In this document: in pieces, positions 1-6,931 of the stretch | Layout of the letters: each line of letters opens with the position of its first letter | How positions within the stretch are numbered: position 1 is the stretch's first letter | From: Actinomycetes bacterium | GTDB lineage: Bacteria > Actinomycetota > Acidimicrobiia > Acidimicrobiales > Microtrichaceae | NCBI GenBank assembly: GCA_023450775.1 | Contig: JAEXGP010000308.1 | Span: 1-12,505, forward strand | DNA: 12,505 nucleotides | Direction: 5' to 3' | Made by a program: the position numbers and the translations under genes | The notes under the pieces: model-generated | What the model was told of the DNA's origin: nothing | What the model saw: the letters and a program-made list of their open reading frames with translations, nothing else | Databases searched by the model: none

Positions 1-265
1 GCGTGGGCCGGGACTGGCGGGGATCGCCCTGGCGCGGGTCGCCCTGGCGGGGATCGCCCTCCCGCGGCGCCGGTCGGGAGCCCTGCCGCGGATCGCCCTG
101 CCGCGGATCGCCCTGCTTCGACCGCGACCGGCGGGGCGCGTCCTGCTCGGGCGGCCGCTGGCGGGCCGGATCGTCGCTCTGGCTGCGCCGGGCTCGGCGG
201 ACCGGCCGGACCTCCTCAGGTTGGGACGGCTCCTGAGGGCGTCGCGGGTCCTGGGGATCAGTCAA
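1..265 (-). CDS. N-terminal part of a probable MltG-like endolytic transglycosylase (cut by window edge)
   Basis: An open frame starts at TTG 265 and runs off the left edge (88 codons visible). Its start overlaps the ruvX stop by 8 bases (TTGACTGA). A good Shine-Dalgarno sequence, GAGGTGA at 283-277, lies 11 bases upstream. An in-frame GTG at 280 is the alternative start. The visible protein (MTDPQDPRRPQEPSQP...) is hydrophilic, rich in Pro, Arg, Gln and Asp, and contains about five QGDPR repeats from residue 51 on, so it is surely disordered. No catalytic domain or membrane segment is reached. In actinobacteria the gene after alaS-ruvX is commonly mltG, a membrane-anchored lytic transglycosylase that cleaves nascent peptidoglycan strands and often has a long disordered cytoplasmic N-terminus. 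The identity therefore rests on gene order only. That the frame is coding is supported by its translational coupling to ruvX. Confidence 0.55.
   Translation of the reverse strand, partial: MTDPQDPRRPQEPSQPEEVRPVRRARRSQSDDPARQRPPEQDAPRRSRSKQGDPRQGDPRQGSRPAPREGDPRQGDPRQGDPRQSRPT
16..114 (-). repeat. 15-bp in-frame tandem repeats encoding QGDPR
   Basis: Five near-identical 15-bp units lie at 16-30, 31-45, 46-60, 85-99 and 100-114 (plus strand GGCGGGGATCGCCCT and GCCGCGGATCGCCCT variants). A degenerate stretch at 61-84 separates them into blocks of three and two. Read on the minus strand within the partial CDS they encode Gln-Gly-Asp-Pro-Arg. The unit length is a multiple of three, so copy-number change keeps the frame. 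Confidence 0.85.
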
Positions 266-695
266 GCGGGGGTTCCTCACCTCGGGCCCGGTGGTCGAGC
301 CAGCTCTGCAACATCACTGCTGCGGCCACCTGGTCCACGACCTTGCGTCGTGCCCGGCCCGAGAGGTCGGTCTCCCTGAGGGCCCGTTCCGCGGTGACCG
401 TCGTCAGCCGCTCATCGTAGGTCTCGACCGGGACGGCGAGGGTGGCACGGAGCCGGCGCGCCTCCGCCCGGTAGCGCTTGGCCATCGGCCCGCTGCTGCC
501 GTCGAGCGAGTACGGCAGGCCCACGACGACCACCTCCGCCTCCGTCTCCGCCACCAGCTCGGCGATCCGACGGTGGTCACGCTCCCGGTCACCCGTGCGG
601 TGGACGACCTCGTACGGGAGGGCGAGCGTCCCGTCGGAGTCCGACAGGGCGACGCCGATGCGCTTGGAACCCAGGTCCAGACCGAGCGCCCGCAC
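258..695 (-). CDS. ruvX: Pre-16S rRNA nuclease RuvX (YqgF family)
   Basis: This is a 145-residue RNase H-fold protein of the YqgF/RuvX family, a usual length. In E. coli YqgF is required for maturation of the 5' end of 16S rRNA; a Holliday-junction resolvase role has also been proposed, hence the name. The family motifs are all present: GLDLGSKRIGVALSD at residues 5-19 with catalytic Asp7, VVVGLPYSLDGS near 56-67, YDERLTTVTA at 93-102 with Glu95, and VVDQVAAAVMLQSWL near 119-133 with Asp121. The three acidic residues of the RNase H-like site are therefore intact. The start is GTG 695, only three bases after the alaS stop, and the stop overlaps the start of the next gene. This indicates a translationally coupled alaS-ruvX-(mltG) operon. 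No separate promoter is seen. Confidence 0.95.
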   Translation of the reverse strand: MRALGLDLGSKRIGVALSDSDGTLALPYEVVHRTGDRERDHRRIAELVAETEAEVVVVGLPYSLDGSSGPMAKRYRAEARRLRATLAVPVETYDERLTTVTAERALRETDLSGRARRKVVDQVAAAVMLQSWLDHRARGEEPPLD

Positions 696-698
696 GGC

Positions 699-3308
699 TC
701 AGCCGGCGAGGCCCGCCGCCGCCCGCACCTGCTCCAGCGCCTCGTCGAGGTGCTCCGGATGCTTGCCGCCCGCCGCGGCGAGCTCGGCGCCCTTGCCGCC
801 GCCGCCGCCGACCGTCCGGGCCGCGTCCGAGATCAGCTCCGAGGCGTTGAGCCCGCTGTCGGGAGCGACCGCCGCCACCAGGGCGACACCCTTGCCCCCG
901 GGTGACGCACCGAGCACCACGGCGCGGATGCCGGGGCGGTCCCGCAGCGCCACGGCCAGGTCCCGCACCTCGTCCCGGCTGTCGGCGTCGACCCGGGCCA
1001 CGACCACGCCGTCGACCGCGGCGTCGACCAGCTCGTCGGCCTGGTTGCCGGCCAGCTGCTTGCGCAGCACCTTGAGCTCCTCGCGGGCCGAGCGGAGCTC
1101 GGCGAGGCGCTTCTCGATGCCGCCCTGCAGGTCCTCGGTGGGCACCCCGAGCAGGTCGGCCGCGGCCTGCAGCCGGTCCTCCTCGACGCGGAGCCGCTCG
1201 ATCGGACCCGTGCCCGTGACCGCCTCGATCCGGCGGATGTTGGAGCCGATCGAGGTCTCGGACACGATCTTGAGCGGGCCGATGTCGCCGAGCGCGTGCA
1301 CGTGGGTGCCGCCGCACAGCTCGGTGGAGTGCGGCCCGGCCTCGAGCACCCGCACGACCTCGCCGTACTTGTCGCCGAAGAACATGATGGCGCCCAGGCG
1401 GCGGGCCTCCTCCATGGTCGTCTCGAAGTGGCGCACCGGCGCGTTGCTGAGGATCTCGTGGTTGGCGAGGTCCTCGATCCGGCGGATCTCGTCGGGGGTG
1501 ACCGCGGCGTGGTGGGCGAAGTCGAACCGCAGGCGGTCGGGGCCCACCCACGAGCCCTGCTGCTTCACGTGCTCGCCGAGCACCTCGCGCAGCGCCCAGT
1601 GCAGGACGTGCGTGCCGGTGTGGTTCCGGCGGATCGCGGCGCGGCGTTCGACGTCGATCGACGCGGTCGCCTCCTGGCCGGGCTCGATCGTGCCCTCGAC
1701 CAGCTCGAACGTGTGGCGGTGCAGCCCTGGCAGTGCGTACGTGGTGTCGAGCACCCGGGCCGTGCCGGTGGGCGTGGTGATCGTCCCGGTGTCGCCCACC
1801 TGGCCGCCCGACTCGGCGTAGAAGGGCGTGCGGTCGAGGAACAGGCCGTCGCCGATCACCGCGAGCACCGTGGCGGTGGTCGTCTCCTCCTCGCGACCGG
1901 TGAAGACGGTCGGACCCGCTTCCGCGAGCAGTGCGCGCTCGGCCTCGGCCGTCTCGCCCGCAGCCACGCCGGTCTTCTTGCCGGCAGCCCGCGAGCGCTC
2001 CCGCTGCGCCGCCATGTCGGACTCGAAGCCCTCCAGGTCCACGCCAACGCCGCGCAGCTCGGCCATCTCGGTGGTGACCTCGAGCGGGAACCCGTAGGTG
2101 TCGTGCAGCTCGAACGCCACCGAACCGGACAGCCGGCCGCCCTCGGGCACCGCGTCGAGCGCGGAGTCGAGCAGGACCGAGCCCCGCGCCAGCGTGCGGC
2201 GGAAGCCCTCCTCCTCACGGGCGATCATGTCGACCACCCGGTCGTGGCCCTCGACGAGCTCCGGGTACGCGCCGCCCATGATCTGGATGCAGCGCTCGAC
2301 GAGCGGCGGCATGACCGGACGCTCCACGTCGAGCATGTAGGCGAAGCGGACGGCACGGCGGATGATCCGGCGCAGCACGTAGCCGCGGTCCTCGTTGGAC
2401 GGGACGACTCCGTCGGCCACCAGGAACGTGGCGGTGCGCGTGTGGTCCGCGAGCAGGCGCAGGGCGATGTCGGACAGCTCGCCGTCGCCGAGGCGACGGG
2501 ACGTGACCGACTGGGCCTCGTCGACCAGGCCGGCAAGGACGTCCGCGTCGTACAGCGACGGGCTGTCGGCCAGGACGGCCAGGATCCGCTCCAGGCCGGC
2601 GCCCGTGTCGATGTTCTTGGTGGGCAGGTCGCTCAGCCGGCCGTCCTCGCTGCGGAAGTACTGCTGGAACACGAGGTTCCAGATCTCCACGTAGCGGTGC
2701 TCGGCCTCTGGGTTGGCCGGGCCGCCGTCGGGACCGAGCGCCGGTCCGTAGTCGAAGAAGAGCTCGGAGCTCGGCCCGCACGGACCGGTCTCGCCCATCT
2801 CCCAGAAGTTGTCCTTGTCGAGCCGCTGGATCCGCTCGATCGGGAACCCGACCTCGTCGACCCAGATCTGCTCGGCCTCGTCGTCGGAGACGTGGACCGT
2901 GACCCAGATGCGGTCGCCGTCGATGCCGAGCGTCTCGGTGACGAACTCCCAGGCCCAGCGGATGGCGTCGGACTTGAAGTAGTCGCCGAAGCTGAAGTTG
3001 CCGAGCATCTCGAAGAACGAGAGGTGCCGGTGCGACCGGCCGATCGCGTCGAGGTCGTTGTGCTTGCCCCCCGCGCGCACGCACTTCTGCACCGAGGCGG
3101 CCCGCGGCGGGGAGTACGGGACCGGCTCCTCGCCCAGGAAGTACGGGACGAACGGCATCATCCCGGAGTTCGTGAACATGGGGGCCGACGGGTGCGTGGG
3201 GATCAGGCCGCTGGAGGGCACGATCGTGTGCCCGCGGGCCGCGAAGAACTCGTTCCAGCTCCGACGGAGCTCGTCGGCGGTCCTCGGGCGCGCGGGCTGC
3301 TGGCTCAT
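699..3308 (-). CDS. alaS: Alanine--tRNA ligase
   Basis: This is a full-length 869-residue class II alanyl-tRNA synthetase, which charges tRNA-Ala and hydrolyses Ser- and Gly-tRNA-Ala. The catalytic domain occupies about residues 1-245, with the conserved QKCVRAGGKHNDLD (74-87) and SFFEMLGNFSFGDYFK (97-112). The tRNA-recognition helical region follows, with LLADHTRTATFLVADGV near 285-301. The editing domain carries the zinc-ligand motifs HTGTH (563-567) and CGGTH (665-669), so proofreading should be intact. The C-terminal DHHA1-type region ends with GGGGGKGAELAAAGGK. The ATG start at 3308 has no Shine-Dalgarno but has TACGAT 9 bases upstream, suggesting a leaderless or very short-leader message. 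It leads the operon with ruvX 3 bases downstream; DUF6167 and DUF948 genes lie upstream, an arrangement typical of actinobacteria. Confidence 0.97.
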   Translation of the reverse strand: MSQQPARPRTADELRRSWNEFFAARGHTIVPSSGLIPTHPSAPMFTNSGMMPFVPYFLGEEPVPYSPPRAASVQKCVRAGGKHNDLDAIGRSHRHLSFFEMLGNFSFGDYFKSDAIRWAWEFVTETLGIDGDRIWVTVHVSDDEAEQIWVDEVGFPIERIQRLDKDNFWEMGETGPCGPSSELFFDYGPALGPDGGPANPEAEHRYVEIWNLVFQQYFRSEDGRLSDLPTKNIDTGAGLERILAVLADSPSLYDADVLAGLVDEAQSVTSRRLGDGELSDIALRLLADHTRTATFLVADGVVPSNEDRGYVLRRIIRRAVRFAYMLDVERPVMPPLVERCIQIMGGAYPELVEGHDRVVDMIAREEEGFRRTLARGSVLLDSALDAVPEGGRLSGSVAFELHDTYGFPLEVTTEMAELRGVGVDLEGFESDMAAQRERSRAAGKKTGVAAGETAEAERALLAEAGPTVFTGREEETTTATVLAVIGDGLFLDRTPFYAESGGQVGDTGTITTPTGTARVLDTTYALPGLHRHTFELVEGTIEPGQEATASIDVERRAAIRRNHTGTHVLHWALREVLGEHVKQQGSWVGPDRLRFDFAHHAAVTPDEIRRIEDLANHEILSNAPVRHFETTMEEARRLGAIMFFGDKYGEVVRVLEAGPHSTELCGGTHVHALGDIGPLKIVSETSIGSNIRRIEAVTGTGPIERLRVEEDRLQAAADLLGVPTEDLQGGIEKRLAELRSAREELKVLRKQLAGNQADELVDAAVDGVVVARVDADSRDEVRDLAVALRDRPGIRAVVLGASPGGKGVALVAAVAPDSGLNASELISDAARTVGGGGGKGAELAAAGGKHPEHLDEALEQVRAAAGLAG

Positions 3309-3317
3309 GGTCCGGTC

Positions 3318-3323
3318 ATCGTA
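3318..3323 (-). promoter_or_regulatory. Candidate -10 box of alaS (TACGAT)
   Basis: TACGAT fits the actinobacterial TANNNT -10 consensus and ends 9 bases before the alaS ATG. No ribosome binding site lies between. The transcript would start at or within a few bases of the ATG. No convincing -35 is visible. Confidence 0.4.
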
Positions 3324-3346
3324 CCGGCGCGGTCCCCCACCGAGGT

Positions 3347-3360
3347 CCGCAGTTCTGCGG
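3347..3360. repeat. Perfect inverted repeat upstream of alaS
   Basis: CCGCAG-TT-CTGCGG is a 6-bp perfect inverted repeat with a 2-base centre, 24 bases upstream of the candidate alaS -10 and 17 bases after the DUF6167 stop. It could be an operator half-site pair overlapping the -35 region or part of a terminator. The loop is too short for a good RNA hairpin of its own, so an operator reading is slightly preferred. The evidence is weak. Confidence 0.3.
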
Positions 3361-3377
3361 CGGGCGGCGCCGCGCGG

Positions 3378-3722
3378 CTACCAGCGAGCGGGACGGGTGG
3401 GTCGGTCGGGCCGCGACGGCCCGCTCCGCCCCCGGCGGTCGGTGCGCCCGCTCGTGGTCGGCCACTGGTGCACGTCGCGACCGTCGCGGCGCGTGAGCAG
3501 CTCGTCCTCGCGCTCGCGCATTGCCGCACGACCTTCGACGACCGCGCCGGCCACCGAGCGCCCCACCTGCTTGGACACCTTGCGGGCCTGGTTGCCCGCG
3601 GTCACCACGATGTGGTCGGGCCCGAGCGCGTCGATCTGGCGACGCACCTTCTGCTGCGCCCACATGACCCCCGACGCGCCCGCCGCCGCACCGATTCCGA
3701 ACCAGGTCAGTCGCTTGAACAC
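3378..3722 (-). CDS. Small membrane-anchored protein, DUF6167-like
   Basis: This is a 114-residue protein starting at GTG 3722 and ending with TAG. It begins MFKRLTWFGIGAAAGASGVM, a single N-terminal membrane segment. This leads into a charged, probably helical region (QKVRRQIDALG, then ARKVSKQVGRSVAGAVVEGR and MREREDELL) and a basic, Arg/Pro/Thr-rich tail. The pattern 'MF+R..WF..GAAAG...W...KV.R....L' followed by a helix ending in REDEL matches what I recall of the DUF6167 proteins that sit between a DUF948 gene and alaS in streptomycetes. Position and length agree. A GGAG sits 12 bases before the GTG, a loose ribosome binding site. Function is unknown; probably an inner-membrane protein. 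The start could be wrong, but no better in-frame start is seen. Confidence 0.75.
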   Translation of the reverse strand: MFKRLTWFGIGAAAGASGVMWAQQKVRRQIDALGPDHIVVTAGNQARKVSKQVGRSVAGAVVEGRAAMREREDELLTRRDGRDVHQWPTTSGRTDRRGRSGPSRPDRPTRPARW

Positions 3723-3776
3723 CCCGACATCATGCTCCAGCCGCGCCGTCCGCGGGCGGGATTCAGCATCCGAGGG

Positions 3777-3884
3777 CGACCCAGCGCTCCGAGTGCCCCG
3801 GTCGCAGCCGACGGGCGGCGGTGCTGCCGGCGACCGCCCTCGACTCAGCGCTCCGAGTGCCCCGGTCGCAGCCGACGGGCGGCG
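3777..3884. repeat. 44-bp direct repeat duplicating the end of the DUF948 gene
   Basis: 3777-3820 and 3841-3884 match at 43 of 44 positions with a 64-bp period. The right copy covers the last codons and the stop of the DUF948 gene. The left copy lies in the gap after it, and its equivalent of the TGA stop reads TGG. The single mismatch is at 3781 versus 3845. Confidence 0.9.
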
Positions 3885-4231
3885 CGTCGCGTGCCGGAGG
3901 CGAGGGCGACGGTCTTGATGACCGGCGAGGTGAGGGCCCGGTAGGTCGCCTCGGTGGCGGAATCGACGCGTCCGCCGATGGCGTTCGCCACGTCCACCAG
4001 CGCCTCCACCTCGTCCACCTGGTGGCCGGCCCGCAGCACCGTGACGTGCAGCTCCTCGAGCGCGGCCGCGGCCTCGGACTCGAAGCGCACCCGCACGTCG
4101 TCCAGCTCGCGCACCGAGCGCTCGACCTCCTCGGCGGCCCGGTGCATGCGGACCGCGGTCAGCACCATCGCCGCGGTGGCCCCCAACGCCACCACGCCGA
4201 GCAGGATCACGACCAGGTCGAGCGCGCTCAT
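3845..4231 (-). CDS. DUF948-family membrane protein
   Basis: This is a 128-residue protein with one N-terminal membrane segment (about residues 4-27, LDLVVILLGVVALGATAAMV). A long helical, coiled-coil-prone region follows (RMHRAAEEVERSVRELDDVRVRFESEAAAALEE...), then a conserved-looking end region (ANAIGGRVDSATEATYRALTSPVIKTVALASGTRRAARRL). This layout (one membrane helix, a cytoplasmic coiled coil, then 'P.VK..A...G...A..R') is that of the DUF948 proteins next to rarA and alaS in actinobacteria. The function is not established. Its ATG overlaps the rarA stop (ATGA), so it is translationally coupled to rarA. Its 3' end is duplicated just downstream. Confidence 0.85.
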   Translation of the reverse strand: MSALDLVVILLGVVALGATAAMVLTAVRMHRAAEEVERSVRELDDVRVRFESEAAAALEELHVTVLRAGHQVDEVEALVDVANAIGGRVDSATEATYRALTSPVIKTVALASGTRRAARRLRPGHSER

Positions 4232-5583
4232 GAGCCCCCAGTCTGCTCCTCATCCGCGGGCGGCGGCGGGATCTCGCCCCGCCGCTCCCGCCACCGGGCG
4301 ACCAGGCGCGCCTCGGCCCCGTTCGCACCGGGCCGGTAGTACTCCGCGCCGTCGAGCTCGTCGGGCAGGTACTGCTGCGGCGCCCAGCCCCCGGGGTGGT
4401 CGTGCGGGTACACGTAGCCCTTGCCGTGGCCGAGCGAGGCGGCCCCCTTGTACGAGGCGTCACGCAGGTGGGTCGGCACCTCCCCCACGGGCCGGTTGCG
4501 GACGTCGTCGGCGGCCCGGCCGAGACCCAGGTAGGCGGTGTTCGACTTGGGCGCCAGCGCCAGGTGCACCGTGGCCTGGGCCAGGTTGATGCGCGCCTCG
4601 GGCAGGCCGACGAACTCCACGGCCCGGGCCGCCGCGTCCGCGATGACCAGCGCCAGCGGATCCGCCATGCCGATGTCCTCGGAGGCGGAGATCACCAGCC
4701 GACGGGCGATGAAGCGGGCGTCTTCGCCGGCCTCGAGCATGCGGGCGAGCCAGTGGAGCGCCGCGTCGGGATCGGAGCCCCGGATGGACTTGATGAACGC
4801 CGAGACCACGTCGTAGTGGTCGTCGCGGCCGTAGCGGACCGGGGACGCGCCGAGCGCCCCCTCGGCGTCGACGAGCGTCATGTGGACCTCGGGTGAGCCC
4901 TCGGCCTTGGCTCTCGCCGCCGCCAGCGCGACCGCCACCTCGAGGCTGGTGAGCAGGCTGCGGCCGTCGCCGCCGCACCGCTCGACGAGGTGCTCGACCG
5001 CGTCGTCGTCGGCCGTGGCCGCCTCGGCCTGGAGCCCACGCCGTGCCAGCGCCTCGAGCGACGCGAGGTCGAGCGGCACCAGCCGGAAGAGCGTCGAGCG
5101 GCTCATCAGCGGAGGGTTGACCTCGAAGTGGGGGTTCTCGGTGGTGGCGCCGATGAGCACGAGGAGCCCGGTCTCGACCGAGGGCAGCAGGGCGTCCTGC
5201 TGCGCCTTGGTGAAGCGGTGGATCTCGTCCAGGAACAGGATCGTGCCCTGCCCGTTGGCGCCGAGCCGGTGCTCGGCCGCCGCCGCGACCTCCCGGATGT
5301 CCTTCACCGTGGCCGTGACGGCCGACAGCGGGACGAAGGCCTTGGACGACGCCTGGGCGATCAGCCGGGCGATCGTGGTCTTGCCGGTGCCCGGCGGCCC
5401 CCAGAGGATGACCGACGACAGGCGATCGGCGTCGACGAGCGCCCGCAGCGGCTTGCCCCGCCCGAGCAGCTGCTCCTGACCCACCACCTCGTCGAGGTCG
5501 CGTGGGCGCAGGCGGTCGGCCAGGGGCCCCCGGGCCGCGAGCCGCTCCTCCGCCGCGGCGGCGAAGAGGTCGTCGGCGGCCAT
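4228..5583 (-). CDS. rarA: Replication-associated recombination protein A (RarA/MgsA), AAA+ ATPase
   Basis: This is a complete 451-residue member of the RarA/MgsA/WRNIP1 family: AAA+ clamp-loader-like ATPases that act with single-strand DNA binding protein at stalled replication forks. Walker A GPPGTGKT lies at residues 62-69, Walker B ILFLDEIH at 115-122, sensor 1 GATTENP at 145-151, and the sensor-2 region GGDGRSLL near 204-211. The family C-terminal region is also clear: SAFIKSIRGSDPDAALHWLARML, SASEDIGMADP, LAPKSNTAY, and the YPHDHPGGW and YLPDE motifs near the end. The ATG at 5583 has no ribosome binding site but TAGCGT lies 6 bases upstream, consistent with a leaderless message. A 17-bp repeat array lies further upstream. 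The stop overlaps the DUF948 start. The E. coli protein is similar in length (about 447). Confidence 0.96.
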   Translation of the reverse strand: MAADDLFAAAAEERLAARGPLADRLRPRDLDEVVGQEQLLGRGKPLRALVDADRLSSVILWGPPGTGKTTIARLIAQASSKAFVPLSAVTATVKDIREVAAAAEHRLGANGQGTILFLDEIHRFTKAQQDALLPSVETGLLVLIGATTENPHFEVNPPLMSRSTLFRLVPLDLASLEALARRGLQAEAATADDDAVEHLVERCGGDGRSLLTSLEVAVALAAARAKAEGSPEVHMTLVDAEGALGASPVRYGRDDHYDVVSAFIKSIRGSDPDAALHWLARMLEAGEDARFIARRLVISASEDIGMADPLALVIADAAARAVEFVGLPEARINLAQATVHLALAPKSNTAYLGLGRAADDVRNRPVGEVPTHLRDASYKGAASLGHGKGYVYPHDHPGGWAPQQYLPDELDGAEYYRPGANGAEARLVARWRERRGEIPPPPADEEQTGGS

Positions 5584-5589
5584 GGGCCG

Positions 5590-5595
5590 ACGCTA
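5590..5595 (-). promoter_or_regulatory. Candidate -10 box of rarA (TAGCGT)
   Basis: TAGCGT in the context GGTAGCGT ends 6 bases before the rarA ATG, the spacing expected for a leaderless actinobacterial promoter. The same octamer lies before hisS. The -35 is not recognisable. Confidence 0.45.
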
Positions 5596-5637
5596 CCCGC
5601 CCGCCCCGACGCGCTCCGCTCCCCCGTTCACCGTCCT

Positions 5638-5706
5638 CGTCGGATCACCGTGCCCGTCCGATCACCGTGCCCGTCCTATCACCGTGCCCGTCCGGTCACC
5701 CCTGCC
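5638..5706. repeat. Array of four 17-18 bp tandem repeats between rarA and the toroid lipoprotein gene
   Basis: The consensus is CGTCCGATCACCGTGCC. Units lie at 5638-5654, 5655-5671, 5672-5688 and 5689-5706 (the last 18 bp), each with zero to a few changes. A degenerate part-unit (TTCACCGTCCT) precedes them, and a fifth unit start (CGTCCGATCAC) continues into the adjacent palindrome. There are no spacers, so this is not CRISPR. It lies 55-123 bases upstream of the rarA start, so it could hold binding sites or be a minisatellite formed by slippage. Confidence 0.85.
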
Positions 5707-5740
5707 CGTCCGATCACGTCGGTCCTGACGTGATCGGACG
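5707..5740 (-). terminator. 14-bp perfect palindrome: terminator stem of the B12 unit, or an operator
   Basis: CGTCCGATCACGTC at 5707-5720 and GACGTGATCGGACG at 5727-5740 are perfect inverted complements around a 6-base loop. The stem lies 28 bases after the stop of the toroid lipoprotein gene, where a terminator is expected. There is no T-tract in the minus direction. The left arm is also the tandem-repeat unit of the neighbouring array, so a protein-binding palindrome is a fair alternative. Confidence 0.45.
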
Positions 5741-5768
5741 GACAGCAGCAGGTGGCGAGGTCGCCAGG

Positions 5769-6854
5769 TCAGGGGACGAGCGCCTGGGGCCAGGGCTCGT
5801 CGAACAGAGCGGCGACGGCGTCGAGCGTGGCGAGCGAGCTCGGCGACGTGTCCCACGACTGGTAGAAGAACGCGCCGTGGTCGGCCGCGGGTGCCGACGA
5901 GCCGAGCTGGAACGAGCGCAGCACCTCGAAGGCGGTGGCGTCGGGCGCCTGCCCGAGCGCCTCGAGCGCGGCGATCACCAGACCGGTCGAGTTCGCGTCC
6001 GACGGCGTCGTGGGCCCGGGCGGGAACGCACCCCATCCGCCGTCGTCGCCCCGCACCGAGGTGAGCCAGGCCGACGGGTCCACCGGCGTCACCGCGCCGA
6101 CGGCGACCAGTCCGAGCGCCGCCATGGCCGTGCCGTTGGAGTCCTTGTAGGTCCAGGTCGAGGGATCCTCCACGCAGTCGGTGCTGGTGTCGGCCCGATA
6201 GGCCATGAACGCGCCGTCGGAGCACTGCTGGTCGAGCAGCCACGCGACCACCGGCAGCTCCTCGAGGGACTGACCGGTGCCCGGCGTGATGCTCGCGGGC
6301 CGCGGCGTCACCACCGACAGCGCGGCGAGCGCCAGGCCCTGCCGGTACGTCCCGTCGTACAGCGGCGACTGCACGCCGACGCGCCCGTCGGGCTGGATGG
6401 TGGCCTCGAGGCGGGCGACGAGGTCGAGCCCCCCGACGTCGCGGGGGTCGCCGCCGGTCGCGACCTGGGCGAGGATGATCCGCGCCAGCGTGCCGGGCAC
6501 GCCGCCCGTGCCGTCGTCGATCGCCCCGGGCGTGTCGGCCACGAGCCGGGCCAGGCGGTCCGGCTCGTCCGCAGCACCCACGCCGAGCACGTGCAGCGCC
6601 GCGATCGCCTGGGCGGCGTTCGCGGCGTCGGGCTGGGTCGAGTTGAACGGACCGGGGAACCAGTGCTCGTCGGTGAACTGGGCGTCCAGCCACGCGGCCG
6701 CCTGCTGGAGCGCCACCTCGTTCGGCGTCGACGGGGCCGTGGTCGTGGTCGGCGCCGGGGTGTCGGGCACGCAGGCGGTGGCCACGGCGGCGACGGTCAC
6801 GACGACGACGGCGGCCAGGCGCCGCAGCGCTCGGGAGGACGGGGACGGGATCAT
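5769..6854 (-). CDS. Secreted lipoprotein with alpha/alpha-toroid (prenyltransferase/squalene-cyclase-like) fold; putative cobalamin-binding alpha domain
   Basis: The protein has 361 residues from ATG 6854; AGGAG lies 10 bases upstream. The N-terminus is a lipoprotein signal: RR, a hydrophobic stretch (LAAVVVVTVAAVATA) and Cys28, followed by a Thr/Pro linker. The mature part shows repeats typical of alpha/alpha toroids: paired helices with Gly-rich turns, e.g. DAANAAQAIAALHVLGVG, TYRQGLALAALSVV, SNGTAMAALGLVAVG and ANSTGLVIAALEALGQ, with loops such as DGAFMAY and DDGGWGAF. No DDXXD or DXDD cyclase motif is seen, so enzymatic terpene chemistry is unlikely. The fold is shared with the alpha domain of intrinsic factor and transcobalamin. 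It follows a DUF4430-like lipoprotein gene by 77 bases, under a cobalamin riboswitch; a B12-capture role is therefore inferred. It could also bind another ligand. Confidence 0.8.
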   Translation of the reverse strand: MIPSPSSRALRRLAAVVVVTVAAVATACVPDTPAPTTTTAPSTPNEVALQQAAAWLDAQFTDEHWFPGPFNSTQPDAANAAQAIAALHVLGVGAADEPDRLARLVADTPGAIDDGTGGVPGTLARIILAQVATGGDPRDVGGLDLVARLEATIQPDGRVGVQSPLYDGTYRQGLALAALSVVTPRPASITPGTGQSLEELPVVAWLLDQQCSDGAFMAYRADTSTDCVEDPSTWTYKDSNGTAMAALGLVAVGAVTPVDPSAWLTSVRGDDGGWGAFPPGPTTPSDANSTGLVIAALEALGQAPDATAFEVLRSFQLGSSAPAADHGAFFYQSWDTSPSSLATLDAVAALFDEPWPQALVP

Positions 6855-6864
6855 GCGGTGCTGG

Positions 6865-6869
6865 CTCCT
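6865..6869 (-). promoter_or_regulatory. Ribosome binding site of the toroid lipoprotein gene
   Basis: AGGAG lies 10 bases before ATG 6854. It fixes the start at this Met, directly before the signal peptide, rather than in the longer upstream reading frame. Confidence 0.6.
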
Positions 6870-6931
6870 GTGAGTTGCGGTGAGACGGTTCGGCGCGCCG
6901 CCGGGCGGCGCAGGGAGGAGGCGTCGGCGGG

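Noticed and set aside
1296..3944. Long plus-strand open frame of 882 codons opposite alaS and its upstream genes
   Set aside because: It is a shadow of high G+C codon bias. The minus-strand alaS and DUF6167-like genes explain the same bases, and the translated product is low-complexity with no domain.
5638..5740. CRISPR array
   Set aside because: Units of 17 bp are directly adjacent without spacers, and no cas genes are present.
5769..6854. Terpene cyclase or prenyltransferase enzyme
   Set aside because: The toroid fold is likely, but the protein is a lipoprotein with no DDXXD or DXDD motif, and its B12 riboswitch context favours ligand binding.
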